Assembly: GCA_903839585.1 (NCBI GenBank)
Contig: CAIMCU010000008.1
Span: forward strand, 1-5,108
Length of the DNA: 5,108 bases
Direction of reading: 5' to 3'
Source: an uncultured Actinomycetes bacterium
GTDB lineage: Bacteria > Actinomycetota > Actinomycetes > Nanopelagicales > Nanopelagicaceae
Below are positions 4,176-5,108 of the stretch, one piece after another (position 1 is the first letter of the stretch; each line of letters opens with the position of its first letter). A model generated the notes under the pieces. It saw nothing but the letters and a program-made list of their open reading frames with translations. It did not search any database and was not told where the DNA came from. The position numbers and the translations under genes were made by a program.

Positions 4176-5108
4176 CTACGGCTGAGCTGGCGGAACGTAA
4201 ATCAAGCCTAAGGAAGTGAGTTGCTTGAATACTTTCTGTTGGAAGGCGACATCTTTAAGCGCTGCCCCCACATCCATTGCCGACTTCAGAACCTCTCCCC
4301 GAGAAGGGGTATGAATCAACAAAATCTCGAGCTGAGCCTTAGCCGCCTCATACTCCTTATTTTGTATCATCTCGTTCACCAAGAGAATTCTGGCGGCTGG
4401 GCATCGAGGATTACTCTCTAAACGATCTTGCGCTAATTTCACGTAAGCAGAAGAACCACGTGATTCAGTCATGAGAAATTCAACGTCAAAATAACTGTTA
4501 CATGGCAGGTAGCCCGATGGAACGTAATCCAGTCTGATCGCGTTGTCGGCTGCGTACTGCTCAACATGTGTCAACCAATTAATCTCAGCCCGTATTAAAT
4601 TTGCTGTTACAAAAAGCGATGTTATTACCGATGCAATCACTAATGGAAAGACCAAGTTGATGCGTTTTTGTCGGTAAGTTCGATATGCATTACCGATGAC
4701 GAAGCCTGCCGCTGCCCACAAAAGGTACTTATTTGGCAAGGTGATCGGGCTTACAAATGAGTTGGTGAGATAAACAAAGACAAAGAGTGCCAGAGCGTAA
4801 AGCTCTTTTCGCGGCATGAAAGCATTTTGATCGAGAATAAAGAAGGAGCGAACAAGATAAGCAATCAGAAGAATAAAGGCCGCAGTTCCAAAGATGCCCA
4901 AGGTTGCCAAGGTTTGAACAGAGGCTGAATGTGCGTCATTGGCAATAATTGTCTGGAACTTTATTGCATCGGCTAGCGTTCTAGTTTGTTCATAGTAATT
5001 TCCGTAGTTATCTGGACCGACTCCAAAGACGGGCTCCTTAAAGAATTGATTTGTTCCAGCCAGCCAGAACTGACTGCGTATCTCAACCTGTGGATCGTTT
5101 CCAAGCAC
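4176..5108 (-). CDS. O-antigen ligase/polymerase-like membrane protein with TPR-like C-terminus (5' partial)
   Basis: The C-terminal 310 residues of a larger protein are visible; the reading frame is open to the window edge, so its start lies outside. SQFWLAGTNQFFKEPVFGVGPDNYG (12-36) followed by NDAHSASVQTLATLGIFGTAAF (57-78) matches the Wzy_C/O-antigen ligase pattern, in which a GxGxxxF/Y motif and a periplasmic loop His (here H60) precede a glycine-rich helix. Membrane helices follow at about 71-91, 103-120, 127-143 and 151-170. After the last helix comes a soluble extracytoplasmic tail with helical repeats: AYVKLAQDRLESNPRCPAA, then NKEYEAAKAQLEILL (about 250-264), resembling TPR units. 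Family members join or transfer lipid-linked glycans, including in protein O-glycosylation. The substrate cannot be told here. The 255-aa gene follows 29 nt downstream, so the two may be co-transcribed. Confidence 0.82.
   Translation of the reverse strand: MLGNDPQVEIRSQFWLAGTNQFFKEPVFGVGPDNYGNYYEQTRTLADAIKFQTIIANDAHSASVQTLATLGIFGTAAFILLIAYLVRSFFILDQNAFMPRKELYALALFVFVYLTNSFVSPITLPNKYLLWAAAGFVIGNAYRTYRQKRINLVFPLVIASVITSLFVTANLIRAEINWLTHVEQYAADNAIRLDYVPSGYLPCNSYFDVEFLMTESRGSSAYVKLAQDRLESNPRCPAARILLVNEMIQNKEYEAAKAQLEILLIHTPSRGEVLKSAMDVGAALKDVAFQQKVFKQLTSLGLIYVPPAQP

Noticed and set aside
5106..5108. GTG at the window edge as a real start for the ligase-like gene
   Set aside because: The protein there begins in the middle of the Wzy_C domain with the upstream membrane helices missing, so the gene must continue beyond the window.

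Overview
All the genes that can be supported lie on the minus strand and are read from high to low coordinates. Base composition is moderate (mid-40s % GC by eye). Protein style, AAAGGGG-type ribosome sites and one apparently leaderless start fit a low-GC actinobacterium, for example a freshwater acI-type (Nanopelagicales/Planktophila-like) lineage. That placement is an inference from general resemblance; no taxonomic marker gene is present.

Layout in transcription order: (1) 5108-4176 is the C-terminal part of an O-antigen ligase/polymerase-like membrane protein with a TPR-like tail. (2) 4146-3379 is a 255-aa exported protein with an acidic Pro/Ser/Thr-rich linker and a C-terminal domain holding two cysteines. 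It has a possible leaderless promoter. (3) A good sigma70-type promoter (TTGAGC-17-TAGGAT, 3362-3334) opens a second unit. (4) 3283-2585, 2463-1924 and 1793-1122 encode three divergent paralogues of one exported family. Each has an N-terminal membrane anchor/signal, an invariant EFGQG box just after it, and two conserved cysteines. (5) 1115-432 encodes a signal peptidase of the archaeal/ER/SipW type (Ser-His-Asp rather than Ser-Lys). It starts 6 nt after the last paralogue stops and has an unusual ~78-residue N-terminal extension. (6) 442-1 is the start of a signal-peptide protein with a later membrane helix; it overlaps the peptidase gene by 11 nt and runs off the window.

The simplest reading is a surface-structure or secreted-matrix locus. 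A dedicated SipW-like peptidase would process a set of paralogous subunits, much as Bacillus SipW processes TasA/TapA, although the EFGQG proteins are not recognisable TasA/camelysin homologues. The two intergenic gaps among the paralogues (130 and 121 bp) carry strong hairpins, including a perfect 16-bp inverted repeat. These could set different expression levels for the subunits. Neither gap exceeds 300 bp, and no tRNA, rRNA, CRISPR, insertion sequence or plus-strand gene was seen.
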